A stretch of 64,000 bases of DNA from Neobacillus bataviensis LMG 21833 (GCF_000307875.1 NZ_AJLS01000057.1:26357-90356); one strand, 5' to 3'; shown: positions 7,868-17,392, counted from the stretch's first letter. Numbers and translations are program-made. Notes: generated from the sequence alone by a model not told the origin.

Positions 7868-9061
7868 TTATTCTGCTTTATTGAGAAGATATTGTGTTAG
7901 TACATTATTATACAACTGTTTCCAAGTACCCGTGTCTTTACCTACAGCGTTTGGATTATTACCTAAAGTTCTGCTACGTTCTACTGTGTCCGCTACAAGG
8001 TTTTTCCCAATTTCTTCAAAGTACTCCATTGGATTTGCCTTCCAATAATATACACCGTCTTTTTCTGCCAGAAGTGCACGGAATGCCCCTACAATAGGAT
8101 ATAAAAAACCTTTTGGAGTCCGGTGATCCATATTTTTTTTGTAAAATTTAGATTTAAACTTAATTTCAGTTTTTGGTACTTCTACCCCTTTAATTCGACC
8201 GTACATTCCACCATTGTTTGCTTCACGATATTTTCTAGCCATGCTAGTTTCGATAAGATCGTACAATTTAAAGATATCAGTCATAACGTTTCTCATTTTA
8301 TAATAAGGATTATTTTCCATTTCATTTTCATATTTATCAAATGCTGAGGTATAGTCCTTTACACATGTTTGTTTGGAACTATATGCACTCACTGCCACTT
8401 TCTCCCGATTGTCATGCTTCTCTAAATTAAACATATAAAGCAAAGTTAGGATATCAGCAACATCTATATCTTTATCTTCGTTTTCCTTATATGCAATATC
8501 ATCTTTAAACGGCTCGCTATCAATAGATTCCTTAATCATATTGAATTTTTGTTTAAGTTCAGCTATTGCTTTATCTTGGACTTGTACAGATGTATTCCTG
8601 GCTGCGGCTACATCTTCAAATATGTCTTCAATACCTGTTAGAATTTCAACTCTAGCATATTGCTTAGAATCTGGTGCAAGTTTATTACGATAGTCTAGGA
8701 TTGTTCTATATGTGTGGCCGCCATCTACATTGCCATGAACAGTCTCATCTTCTAATACAATAGTTAACTCAGAGTTGGAATTATCAAATTTTACATCTTT
8801 TGCAGATATCAATATTCCTCTGTTTAAAATGAAGAATGGAGAAATATCAGATAACAAACCTTCTTTAATACGTCCAGCAACCTTTGTTCGCATATTTTGT
8901 TCACGAGGATTTGTTTTGGTAGGAATATTATCCGGCAATTCTCGTACATCGACTATTGCGAAAATCATTTCTGGGGTCTTCTTATTAGATTCTGGTGAGA
9001 ATACACCGTATGGATTTGGAATTTTCCGTAAGCTTTCAACCTTAAATTTAATTTTTTTCAT
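7868..9061 (-). CDS. AIPR-like abortive infection protein
   Basis: A 397-residue protein that looks like the AIPR (abortive infection phage resistance) family. The best marks are FFILNRGILISAKDV, then VHGNVDGGHTYRTI, and a helical part with AAARNTSVQVQDKAI. AIPR proteins occur with DNA methyltransferases and MutL/MORC-type ATPases in defence loci, including the Mza system; their biochemical action is poorly known. At under 400 residues it is shorter than many members. GAGGAG precedes the ATG. The gene is transcribed away from the HTH gene at 9214, so the 150-base gap between them may be a shared control region. Confidence 0.75.
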   Translation of the reverse strand: MKKIKFKVESLRKIPNPYGVFSPESNKKTPEMIFAIVDVRELPDNIPTKTNPREQNMRTKVAGRIKEGLLSDISPFFILNRGILISAKDVKFDNSNSELTIVLEDETVHGNVDGGHTYRTILDYRNKLAPDSKQYARVEILTGIEDIFEDVAAARNTSVQVQDKAIAELKQKFNMIKESIDSEPFKDDIAYKENEDKDIDVADILTLLYMFNLEKHDNREKVAVSAYSSKQTCVKDYTSAFDKYENEMENNPYYKMRNVMTDIFKLYDLIETSMARKYREANNGGMYGRIKGVEVPKTEIKFKSKFYKKNMDHRTPKGFLYPIVGAFRALLAEKDGVYYWKANPMEYFEEIGKNLVADTVERSRTLGNNPNAVGKDTGTWKQLYNNVLTQYLLNKAE

Positions 9062-9168
9062 TATTTATTCTCCTCTCAAAATTTTTCATTAGCTAACTGC
9101 TGAGGGGCAGTAGCCTTGATCATTATTAACCTACAAACTTATTTTAATCGAGTCTCAAATAAAAATAA

Positions 9169-9184
9169 ACATACTATAGTGTGT
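9169..9184. promoter_or_regulatory. Near-palindrome (C-box-like) over the promoter of the HTH gene
   Basis: ACATACTATAGTGTGT is symmetric at 14 of 16 positions around a perfect ACTATAGT core. It ends five bases before a TATAAT at 9190-9195 and so covers the -35 side of the promoter for the HTH gene. Controller proteins of restriction systems bind such sites to regulate themselves and divergent genes. Confidence 0.5.
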
Positions 9185-9213
9185 TTTGTTATAATTTTTA
9201 TGAGGTGTTAAAA

Positions 9214-9447
9214 TTGGATAAAGAATATGAAAAGAGAATTAAAAAAATTATCGGTGAAGCAATTAGAATAGAAAGAGAAAGAAATGGATTTACACAGGCA
9301 GAATTGGCAGAAGAGTCTTCATTACATCTTAACTTTATTGGACAAGTCGAAAGAGGAGAAAAAGCGGCAACAATTATTTCTTTATATAAAATTTGCTTAG
9401 CATTGGGTTTAAGTATGGGTGATTTTCTTCAGCAAATAAAACTGTAA
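9214..9447 (+). CDS. XRE-family controller-type HTH protein
   Basis: A 77-residue protein made almost wholly of one helix-turn-helix domain: IGEAIRIERERNGFTQAELA, then LHLNFIGQVERGE and LGLSMGDFLQ. Size and build match the controller (C) proteins of restriction-modification systems, which delay nuclease expression until methylation is complete. GAGGTG lies before a TTG start at 9214; a TATAAT is at 9190. The palindrome at 9169 probably is its own operator. It lies between the divergent AIPR gene and the second GHKL operon, so it could control either. Confidence 0.8.
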   Translation: MDKEYEKRIKKIIGEAIRIERERNGFTQAELAEESSLHLNFIGQVERGEKAATIISLYKICLALGLSMGDFLQQIKL

Positions 9448-9784
9448 GCTTTAATTTTATTTAAGTCTTAGAAAAAGGAAACACCAAAGATAATTAAGAG
9501 CATTTCTATGAAAAAATTTACATTCCTAATTTCGAAAATATGGAAAGACAAATCAATTTTGTACCAATAGGTCTTGAGTAATCCATATTAATTATTGTTA
9601 ATTGTTGGATGTTCTAATGATAATATAGTACTATTATACTGGTATTATTTATGTAAATATTATTTATTAATTTTAAATAGAAGTTTGGATGATTCTTTCA
9701 TAGATTAGAGAGAAGAATTTATTAAAAATGCAATTTACCTTATGAAAAGTGAAAATAGCTATTAAAATACTCGAGGTGTAAATA
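9448..9784. other. Intergenic stretch before the second GHKL operon
   Basis: About 340 AT-rich bases. ATAGTACTAT near 9626 is a short palindrome. CGAGGTG at 9773 is the ribosome site of the next gene. I see no gene or terminator here. Confidence 0.5.
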
Positions 9785-11704
9785 ATGACTTCAGTTGCTA
9801 TAAAAACAAGCCAATGGAAGTTTTCTCCGATTCCTAATATCGAAGAATCCAATTTTAATAAAATATTAGAGCGTTTCTACGGATTAGGTGTACAAGGTTT
9901 AACGAAAGAAAATATTCAAAACTCATTGGATGGACGATTGATCAACAGTACGGCACCCGTCATTGTGAAAATAAAAATGGGTACCATGAATCGTAAGGAC
10001 ATCCCTGGTGTTAGTGATGTGATTGACCGTATTAAGTGTCTCGAAGGAAGAAATAGTTACACAAAGGAAACGATTGATCACATGCTTAAGCGAGTGGATC
10101 AGGAAGAGGTACGTTATATTTCATTTGAAGATATGAACACGAGAGGATTGACTGGTGCTAAAAATGGGCAAAGTCATTCCAAGAAGGATACATGGGGGAT
10201 TTATGCCTATAACAAAGGGGTTCATTTTGAGGAAAGTGATGAAACGATTGAAACTACACGAGGAGGCTCGCATGGTGTAGGGAAAATCGCATCAAACGCT
10301 GCGTCAGATCTTCATTTAATGTATTTTGCAAACTGTGATGAAAATGGGGATCAGCATTTAGGTGGGACAGTTCAATTAATTGAACATAGTTACCATAGCC
10401 AATGTTTTCGTTCAACTGGTTATTTTGCAGATGTAAAGGAAGAACATGCAACAAGTAAGTTTTATCCCTATGAAAATGAGTTTCATCCAGTTTTTGAAAA
10501 GAAAACGAGAGGCTTAAAAATTATTATTCCTTATTTACGATCAGAATTTGACAGTGAAGATGAAATTATTAAAACGGTGTGTGATAGTTTCTTCATTTCT
10601 ATTTTAGATGGTAGATTAGAAGTGCAAGTCAATGATCATATCTTAAATGCTGATACCATTGAAAACTATTTACATAGTAGCCAATATTATCATCAGGAAA
10701 TTTCCGAAATGAAAAAGGTTTTTACACCACTTTATGTAAAAACCTATAAAAGCGAACAGCCACGGGATATTGTCGTATCAAATGGTGAAAAGGACTTCAA
10801 TTTTAAGCTTTATTTTAAATATAATGAGGCTATCGTAAAAGGACGTGTGGCCATTGTTCGGACAATTGGGATGAAAATTGAAGATTTTGCGGTGAAATCA
10901 AATGCGACTAAACCGTATAATGCGGTATTAATTGGTGGTTTAGATGAAGATAGTTATTTAAAATCATTAGAAAATGAGTCACATACCAAGATTTCGGCAG
11001 CGGACATTAAAGATCCCAAACTAAAACGACAGGCGACTCGCTTTATTAATAATCTGTCCAATGCCATTGCAAAGATTATTGATGAAGAAATGAAGCGAAA
11101 TAACCCAACAGATGGTGAAATGGATACAAAGGATCTTTTATATATTATTGAAACGCAATTCAAGCAGGATTTATCTCATGCGTTTGGTGCAGTGAAGATG
11201 AATAAAGGTAAGAATGTGGTAAAAACAACGGATGTCACAACAAAAAAGAAAACGAAAAATAGTGGAGAACAAGAAGGTGCCGTTAAGCCGCGAAAAACAG
11301 GCATTAAACGAACACGCCGGAATAATCCAACTGGAACTGCCGATGAGCTGCAGGAATCTGGAACGGAAATCTTTAGTGTCAGTCCTAATTTAGTGGAGCG
11401 ATTAATTGTAAAGAATCATGAATTTATTCAATTTAACTTTAAAGATATTCAAGAAATGAAAAGGAAGACTTCTTGTCATCTTTCTTTCAACCTGGTGGAT
11501 GGCATGGGGGAGGAATATAAGGATGAATTTAAATTGAAGGAAAATTATGAGGATGCCATTGATCAACATACAGGATCTAGTTGTGTCATTGAAAATGAAT
11601 CCATTAGAAATGTTTCGATTAAAAAAGGCATGGTGAAATTGAAACTCGACTTAAAACCAAATTATAATCGAGCTTTAAAATTTGTTTACTATGTAGAGGT
11701 GTAA
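9785..11704 (+). CDS. GHKL (paraMORC/MutL-like) ATPase, first gene of a three-gene operon
   Basis: A 639-residue protein with a second, quite different GHKL ATPase module. The N box is KENIQNSLDGR (41-51) with the catalytic Glu42 kept, the G1 box EDMNTRGLTGA (115-125), and the lid box RGGSHGVGK (159-167). A long insert separates the N box and G1 box. A Lys/Arg-rich linker near 465-515 precedes a beta-rich C-terminal domain of about 100 residues. MORC-related GHKL ATPases act in restriction and defence loci. GAGGTG precedes the ATG. The stop is one base before the next start, so the three genes 9785-13326 form a tight unit. The two partners are unrecognised, which makes this a candidate undescribed system. 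Confidence 0.85.
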   Translation: MTSVAIKTSQWKFSPIPNIEESNFNKILERFYGLGVQGLTKENIQNSLDGRLINSTAPVIVKIKMGTMNRKDIPGVSDVIDRIKCLEGRNSYTKETIDHMLKRVDQEEVRYISFEDMNTRGLTGAKNGQSHSKKDTWGIYAYNKGVHFEESDETIETTRGGSHGVGKIASNAASDLHLMYFANCDENGDQHLGGTVQLIEHSYHSQCFRSTGYFADVKEEHATSKFYPYENEFHPVFEKKTRGLKIIIPYLRSEFDSEDEIIKTVCDSFFISILDGRLEVQVNDHILNADTIENYLHSSQYYHQEISEMKKVFTPLYVKTYKSEQPRDIVVSNGEKDFNFKLYFKYNEAIVKGRVAIVRTIGMKIEDFAVKSNATKPYNAVLIGGLDEDSYLKSLENESHTKISAADIKDPKLKRQATRFINNLSNAIAKIIDEEMKRNNPTDGEMDTKDLLYIIETQFKQDLSHAFGAVKMNKGKNVVKTTDVTTKKKTKNSGEQEGAVKPRKTGIKRTRRNNPTGTADELQESGTEIFSVSPNLVERLIVKNHEFIQFNFKDIQEMKRKTSCHLSFNLVDGMGEEYKDEFKLKENYEDAIDQHTGSSCVIENESIRNVSIKKGMVKLKLDLKPNYNRALKFVYYVEV

Positions 11705-11705
11705 C

Positions 11706-12560
11706 ATGATTTATAAAAAAGATGCCAATTTTCCTTATCCTATTTTAACGAATACATCCACAAGCTATGAAAATGGCTCTTTTATGCTGGATGTTACCTT
11801 AGAGGAAAATACAAATGATTATCGATTTACCATTGAGTATGAAATGAGTTCTCCTTTTATGAAAAAACTTATTGCTACAGGGGATGCGCAGGCCATATTC
11901 ATTATCCAGTCCAAGGATAATAAATTTTATAAGCTTGATCCGCATCAAACCACGATTGAAGTGCCTAAGAGAAGAGTGTCACTAAGTAAACGTACGTCGA
12001 TTCAATTGCACATTCAATCAACGAAAGAAATTAATTTTAGTGACAATCATGATTTAACTAGTTTTTATGATACGTTCAAAGACGAAATCACCGTCCCCAA
12101 ACAGGCCCTATTAGGTTACTCTAACATCGTTGTATTTGAGGGAAGTATTCAAAATCCATTGGTGCTCTTTGAGAAGAAGTTAGATGAACAGTTACATTCG
12201 GATATAAAAATTGAACTTGGCACGGAAACGATTATTATTCATTATCGAAAAGAAGATTACCAATTTAATGGATTAGGTTCCAGTCAGGCGTTCAATAATC
12301 CTTATATTTATGCCGGTCTTCGTACCGCTTTGCAGCGCTTTATTCAAGAATATAGTGAGCAGGGGGAGGATTATGTTTATATCACTCAAATCCCACAACC
12401 TGAAAATTTACTAGATTTTAAGCTGTATCAGTTACTATCAAAGAAAATGGTTGAAGAGGTTTCCATTGATAACATTGATGAGGTCATCTCTTTAATTTCA
12501 GATCGAATTATTGAAAAATATGCTGGTGCAGTTAAGGAGCTTATTAATAATGGAAATTAG
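11706..12560 (+). CDS. Unrecognised partner protein of the second GHKL ATPase
   Basis: A 284-residue protein that starts one base after the ATPase stop. The first two thirds look beta-rich (alternating hydrophobic residues, for example IKIELGTETIIIHYRK). The last third is helical, with ISLISDRIIEKYAGAVKELI at the end. I cannot assign a family or a catalytic motif. The tight coupling implies a fixed ratio with the ATPase and a role in the same complex. The two halves could be an adaptor domain and an oligomerisation helix, but that is inference. Confidence 0.75.
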   Translation: MIYKKDANFPYPILTNTSTSYENGSFMLDVTLEENTNDYRFTIEYEMSSPFMKKLIATGDAQAIFIIQSKDNKFYKLDPHQTTIEVPKRRVSLSKRTSIQLHIQSTKEINFSDNHDLTSFYDTFKDEITVPKQALLGYSNIVVFEGSIQNPLVLFEKKLDEQLHSDIKIELGTETIIIHYRKEDYQFNGLGSSQAFNNPYIYAGLRTALQRFIQEYSEQGEDYVYITQIPQPENLLDFKLYQLLSKKMVEEVSIDNIDEVISLISDRIIEKYAGAVKELINNGN

Positions 12561-13326
12561 ATTATTAAAAAAGGGCTATAAAAACAACGAGCAATTTTAT
12601 CAGGATTTCTTAGAGGATAAGATTCATGGCAATGAGGACTATTTTACAAATGAAGTCGTCACTATAGCAGATGCACCGGATTTTCCCATTTATATGGGAC
12701 GTGGTTCAGAAGAAGAGAAGATGCAAGCATTTCGGCTGGCATTTGAAGTGATCGCTTCTTCTTATATCCACACGGATCGGGATCTTCATTTAGAAGAGAT
12801 TTTTTGGCACTCTTTGCTGGTTACGAAAAAGCGTGAATTTATTCTTGAAAATTACCCAGTCGTTAAAACAGACATGAAACAATTCGAAAACATCGTGATT
12901 AAGACCTTTGACTGGGAAAATTATATTTATAAATGTGTGCTTGTAGCGGAATATATTGAGGATTTAATAGAAGATACGGAAGAGAAAAAGCACTATTACA
13001 ATTTAGTTTTGAAAAATCTAGATATCTATAATTATATTATTAAATACGCTATTTTTCGAAACGGAGAGTTTTTAATTAAAATCTTAACGATTATTGATGA
13101 TCTGCAAATCTCCCATATTATGAAGGAAAAGATCAAGGGACGTCCCGATTTAGGGAAAGACGAACGTTACGGCAGACGTGTTATTTTTGAACTAAACAAA
13201 AAATATCCAGTTATTATGTCACCATTATTAGATATTGAAACATTGAAGCAGGAAGTGTTACAAGCGTTAAGCATTTATTATGATGTATCAAATATAGTGG
13301 ATGGAGTAACCGTATCTAACTATTAA
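12550..13326 (+). CDS. Unrecognised helical protein, third gene of the second GHKL operon
   Basis: A 258-residue, mostly helical, acidic protein. I start at the ATG at 12550, which overlaps the end of the previous gene by 11 bases and has AAGGAG nine bases upstream; an in-frame ATG at 12511 lies inside the previous gene without a ribosome site. Overlapping genes of this kind are usually coupled in translation. A run of aromatic and charged residues (YYNLVLKNLDIYNYIIKYAI) lies in the middle. No nuclease or helicase motif is visible. It is the same length as the last protein of the first GHKL operon, but I see no clear sequence match. Confidence 0.75.
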   Translation: MEIRLLKKGYKNNEQFYQDFLEDKIHGNEDYFTNEVVTIADAPDFPIYMGRGSEEEKMQAFRLAFEVIASSYIHTDRDLHLEEIFWHSLLVTKKREFILENYPVVKTDMKQFENIVIKTFDWENYIYKCVLVAEYIEDLIEDTEEKKHYYNLVLKNLDIYNYIIKYAIFRNGEFLIKILTIIDDLQISHIMKEKIKGRPDLGKDERYGRRVIFELNKKYPVIMSPLLDIETLKQEVLQALSIYYDVSNIVDGVTVSNY

Positions 13327-13532
13327 AAGTTAGACCCAGTTGTATATTTTACTTATGATTTATTAGATAAAATCATTTTGAAAAATTAGATGCCTTAATT
13401 AAAATCGTAGTTATTAACACTGTACTAATTAAAAAAAATAATAAGTTAGTTTATTATTAGAGCTTTAAATAAAAATATATTAACAAAGGCACCATGCAAA
13501 TATCACGTTTCTACTAAAAGAAAATCTAAAGG

Positions 13533-13560
13533 AGCTACTCCGAATTGGAGTAGCTTTTTT
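13533..13560 (+). terminator. Terminator downstream of the second GHKL operon
   Basis: AGCTACTCC and GGAGTAGCT form a perfect 9-bp stem followed by TTTTTT. It lies about 200 bases after the operon, in AT-rich DNA with no other feature. Confidence 0.85.
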
Positions 13561-13594
13561 AGTCTGACATGGGTTTAAATATTCTACATAAAAG

Positions 13595-14698
13595 TTAATA
13601 ATCGATTTTTAATTTTTCTACTTCACCAAAGCCTGTTGTCTTCTTAAATTTCATATTGTGTAGGAAATTTTGCATGGAATCAGAGCAGTCAATATGATTG
13701 AAGTTTAGCTTGTTTAGTGCTCTTTTATCAATTTTTACGGATAGGATCGTTATCTTTCGTGGATAACCTATGGCTGTATCCATAATCGTATCTGTAGCAT
13801 GTATGTATACAGTATCCAAAGGAAGCAGCGCAAACATATCTCTAGCGATTCGAAGGACACAGCTGCACACGTAATCCTGCTGAATATCAAAATATTTACT
13901 TTTTGTCATATGCTTAACAGAAAGCTTTCCTGTTTTCGTTAAAGATAATTGTTCCTTTGGTACCACTTTGTCACTGTGGACATCAAATTCAATTTCCACT
14001 ATTTTTGGATGCTCGGCAGAGAATTCAAAGCCACTACCAAATTCAGTTAGGTCGTCTAATGGATTAAACTCTTGAATGACTTGGAAGTATGCATCGATAT
14101 CACCATCAATAACTTTGGAGGCAATTTTCACGTCTCTTTCCCACGAATGATATTCCGCTTCGTCTTTTTTTCGAGCTTCAAAAACCTCTTTTTGAAGGGT
14201 TTCTATCTCTTTATTCTGCTGTTTTAATAACTTCGTCATCAAATTTGGTTTATAATGATGTAATTTTTCGAGAGCAGCATGTTCCTGTTCGCCAATTTGT
14301 CCTTCATTTTTTTTAAAAGGTGGGTTGCAGCTCCGGATTTTTATCCAATTAACTGGATCATCTGCTTCTTTATGTATGGAATGAATTCGCTCAATTGTAT
14401 TTTCATAAGCATCCACTGATAAAGCAGCTTGCTCCAATTCATTCAGTCTATTTATTTCTTTTTGTCTAGCTTGAATTTCTCTTTGCCGATTATATGCAGG
14501 TGTTTTTCGACTTCTACCACCTGTGGTGGAATAGTAAATACCGGTGTTTGGAATACTTGCGGTTACTCTGCTTCCGGTTCTTGAATTTACACTGTAACGT
14601 AATCCTTTAACACCGGCACTTACTCCAACGCTTTTACTGCCAACATTTAACCGAACTCCTGGAGCTATCTTAAAGCTTTTTCTAAACCCAAAGCCCAT
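13595..14698 (-). CDS. DUF4236 domain protein
   Basis: A 367-residue protein whose N-terminus is the DUF4236 domain: MGFGFRKSFKIAPGVRLN, then GVSAGVKGLRYSVNSRTGSR and the TGIYYSTT end, a small glycine-rich beta structure of unknown function. A helical, charged middle follows, then a C-terminal domain of about 130 residues. GGAGGAAATTTT precedes the ATG. It stands alone and reads against its neighbours. DUF4236 proteins are common in Firmicutes and mobile regions, but their role is not known. Confidence 0.8.
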   Translation of the reverse strand: MGFGFRKSFKIAPGVRLNVGSKSVGVSAGVKGLRYSVNSRTGSRVTASIPNTGIYYSTTGGRSRKTPAYNRQREIQARQKEINRLNELEQAALSVDAYENTIERIHSIHKEADDPVNWIKIRSCNPPFKKNEGQIGEQEHAALEKLHHYKPNLMTKLLKQQNKEIETLQKEVFEARKKDEAEYHSWERDVKIASKVIDGDIDAYFQVIQEFNPLDDLTEFGSGFEFSAEHPKIVEIEFDVHSDKVVPKEQLSLTKTGKLSVKHMTKSKYFDIQQDYVCSCVLRIARDMFALLPLDTVYIHATDTIMDTAIGYPRKITILSVKIDKRALNKLNFNHIDCSDSMQNFLHNMKFKKTTGFGEVEKLKIDY

Positions 14699-14877
14699 AA
14701 AATTTCCTCCTTCTTATGTACAAAATATTATGAGTAAAAATGTAAAGAAGTTTAATGACACCATAATGAAAAAAGTCGAAGTGCTAAGCCTATTAAAGGG
14801 CAAAAAATTTAATAAATATGTTCCATGTATTATTTTAACATGTCTCCAAAAAATAATTAATTCTCTAACAATTACCT

Positions 14878-15095
14878 TTTCGGAAAATGGGGCTCGAATG
14901 TTAGATGTAGGAATATTTTCAATTATTCTCGGATTTCCTAGGATCTATTGCCCCTAATTTTCTTGATGAAATTACTGATACTCCATTAAGCTTTATGTCA
15001 CTCCTGATTTGGATGCTTTTTGAGCCAGTAACACTTGTTTTGTTTGGGAATACACTTGGAAAATCTATATTAAATACAAATACCTTGTGGCCTAA
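14878..15095 (+). pseudogene. Fragment of an RDD-family membrane protein
   Basis: NGARMLDVGIFSII in one frame and FLGSIAPNFLDEITDTPLSF plus FGNTLGKSILNTN in another form a typical RDD-family sequence (ARMLD and TLGK marks). The frame changes near 14928, and both the N-terminus and the end are missing. So this is a decayed gene for a small membrane protein. No functional product is expected. Confidence 0.6.
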
Positions 15096-15340
15096 TTATA
15101 TTAATATGATTATATGCATTTCTATTAAGTTGGTCGTTTCAATTGAATATTTTGGTGCAACTAGCAACAGGCTGGCACTTAGTCAGCAGCAAAGTCATTT
15201 TCATATAAGATGATGACTTTGGGATTAGTTGATATAGGAATTAATAATCAAAAATGGAAAAATAAGAATATAAAAATTCAGATTTTTCTGTCCTCTTGAT
15301 AGAATAGATTTGTAAACATACTACTAGAGGAGGGAAAAGG

Positions 15341-17107
15341 ATGAAGGGATTATGGAAAGCTGGTTTTACCGTTTTATTGGGTGTCCTCTTGCTTATAGGG
15401 ACACTCCCTTTTAGCGCACTGGCGAAAGAGAACGACTTTGATTATGGTAAGTACAGCCAGGTAGCAGTCGGAAAGGATGGTATGGTGGCGACTGCCCATC
15501 CGTTTGCTTCCGAAATTGGAGCTGAAGTGCTAAGAACAGGCGGAAATGCGATGGATGCGGCAGTGGCCATTCAGTTCGCATTAAACGTTGTGGAGCCCAT
15601 GATGTCCGGGATCGGCGGTGGTGGATTTATGATGGTTTATGATGGAAAAACCAAAGAAACCACCATCATTAATAGCCGGGAACGCGCCCCGTTGGGTGCA
15701 ACACCTGATATGTTTTTAGACGAGAAAGGAAATCCCATCCCATTTGCCATACGTTCAACAGGTGGTAAAGCGGTTGGAGTACCTGGAACGTTAAAAGGAC
15801 TGGAAACAGCCTTGGAAAAATGGGGAACTCGGCCTATGGAGGCACTGATTGGACCGGCGATTAAACTTGCCGATAAAGGCTTCCCAATCGATTCAGTACT
15901 TGCTGGTGCAATTGAAGATACCAAGGAAACCCTGTCCAAAACAGCAGCGAAGAACGTCTTTCTGCCAAATGGAGAACCGCTTCAAGAGGGAGATATTCTT
16001 GTACAAAAGGATTTAGCCAAAACATTCAAATTGATTCGTGCTAAAGGTCCAGATGCCTTTTATAAGGGATCGATTGCTGAAGCACTGGCCAATACAGTTC
16101 AAAAATTTGGCGGTGCTATGACAATTGAAGATTTAAAAAAATATGATGTGACCGTTGATGAGCCGATCTGGGGTGATTACCACGGCTATCAGATTGCCAG
16201 TATGCCACCACCAAGCTCAGGCGGCGTTTTCCTATTACAAATGCTGAAAATTTTGGACAGTTTTGATCTTTCACAATATGATGTGAAAGCTTGGGAAAAA
16301 TATCATCTATTGGCAGAGACCATGCATCTAGCATACGCAGACCGCGCGGCATATGCTGGTGACCCTGAATTCGTGAAAGTGCCGCTGACGGGGCTTCTGC
16401 ATCCGGACTATATTAAGGAACGGCAAAAACTCATTAGTCTAGATCGCGTTAACCCTAATCCCCAATCAGGCGATCCATGGAAGTATGAATCAACTCAAGC
16501 AAACTACCAGCCTACGAAACAGCCGAATGACCAAAAAACTGGAGAAACGACTCATTTCACGGTTGCGGACAGATGGGGAAATGTTGTTTCATATACGACC
16601 ACCATTGAACAAGTGTTCGGGACAGGCATCATGGTTCCCGGCTATGGTTTTATGTTAAATAATGAATTAACCGATTTTGACGCCATTCCAGGAGGCGCAA
16701 ATGAAGTGCAGCCCAATAAACGTCCATTAAGCAGTATGACGCCAACCATTGTATTCAAGGACGGCAAACCCGTTTTAACCGTGGGATCACCAGGCGGAAC
16801 CACCATTATTACATCTGTGCTACAGACCATTCTGTATACTATTGAGTATGATATGGAACTGAAGCAAGCTGTAGAGGAACCAAGAATATATACGAACAAC
16901 CTAAACTCCTATCGGTACGAAGCTGGCATTCCAACAGAGATCCTCAACCAGCTAAACAGCATGGGTCATAAATTTGGAGCTGAACCTACAACAATTGGAA
17001 ACGTCCAAAGCATCTTAATCGACTATCAAAACAACACCTTCAAAGGAGTAGCTGACTCCAGCCGCAACGGAGCCGCAATCGGCATCAATCTAAAAGGTAA
17101 AAAGTAA
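15341..17107 (+). CDS. ggt: Gamma-glutamyltransferase
   Basis: A 588-residue secreted enzyme that removes gamma-glutamyl groups from glutathione, glutamine or poly-gamma-glutamate and passes them to water or amino acids. Residues 1-28 are a signal peptide ending in FSALA. The proenzyme cuts itself before the catalytic Thr403 in ETTHFTVADRWGN, making a large and a small chain. Other family marks are NAMDAAVA, MSGIGGGGFMM, MPPPSSGG, RPLSSMTPT and GSPGGTTI. Length matches Bacillus subtilis Ggt closely. AGAGGAGGG precedes the ATG. It appears to be transcribed alone. Confidence 0.97.
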   Translation: MKGLWKAGFTVLLGVLLLIGTLPFSALAKENDFDYGKYSQVAVGKDGMVATAHPFASEIGAEVLRTGGNAMDAAVAIQFALNVVEPMMSGIGGGGFMMVYDGKTKETTIINSRERAPLGATPDMFLDEKGNPIPFAIRSTGGKAVGVPGTLKGLETALEKWGTRPMEALIGPAIKLADKGFPIDSVLAGAIEDTKETLSKTAAKNVFLPNGEPLQEGDILVQKDLAKTFKLIRAKGPDAFYKGSIAEALANTVQKFGGAMTIEDLKKYDVTVDEPIWGDYHGYQIASMPPPSSGGVFLLQMLKILDSFDLSQYDVKAWEKYHLLAETMHLAYADRAAYAGDPEFVKVPLTGLLHPDYIKERQKLISLDRVNPNPQSGDPWKYESTQANYQPTKQPNDQKTGETTHFTVADRWGNVVSYTTTIEQVFGTGIMVPGYGFMLNNELTDFDAIPGGANEVQPNKRPLSSMTPTIVFKDGKPVLTVGSPGGTTIITSVLQTILYTIEYDMELKQAVEEPRIYTNNLNSYRYEAGIPTEILNQLNSMGHKFGAEPTTIGNVQSILIDYQNNTFKGVADSSRNGAAIGINLKGKK

Positions 17108-17169
17108 CCATGGGGACAGTTCTCTGAAGTTGACGGGGGTTCTTGAAGGATAATAACTAACAAATGTAT

Positions 17170-17275
17170 GTTCCTGTTTGTTTTTGTAAAGGACATACTT
17201 TAAAGTGCAATGGAATAGGATTTCAAGAGTGGTCGGCACACTCCCAGGTTGAGCCACGGGGACAGTTTTTGTGGC
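17170..17275 (+). repeat. Decayed 5' part of a type I toxin locus
   Basis: The stretch from GGAATAGGATTTC to GACAGTTTTTG matches the promoter and leader of the intact small toxin gene at 42138. A TTCCTG and a CATACT 17 bases apart sit where the toxin promoter would be. The toxin body is gone, so this is a scar. Confidence 0.6.
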
Positions 17276-17334
17276 CAGGATACCCTTACTATAAACCAAG
17301 AGAACCGCCACAATGGCAAGACATGAGCATATGC

Positions 17335-17376
17335 AAAAAATCCCGGGATCCATTGATGGAACCGGGATTTTTTTTA
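17335..17376 (+). terminator. Strong hairpin terminator
   Basis: AATCCCGG and CCGGGATT with a run of eight T. The A-run on the other side means it could work in both directions, ending ggt and the minus-strand remnant. Confidence 0.8.
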
Positions 17377-17392
17377 TTAAGCGCAAATTTAT

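Noticed and set aside
75..13326. BREX, DISARM, Dnd or classical type I restriction
   Set aside because: No PglZ, DrmA/B helicase, DndB-E or HsdRMS signature was found.
14730..14957. Plus-strand open frame after the DUF4236 gene
   Set aside because: Only its end (ARMLDVGIFSII) makes sense, as part of the RDD relic; the first part is AT-rich noise.
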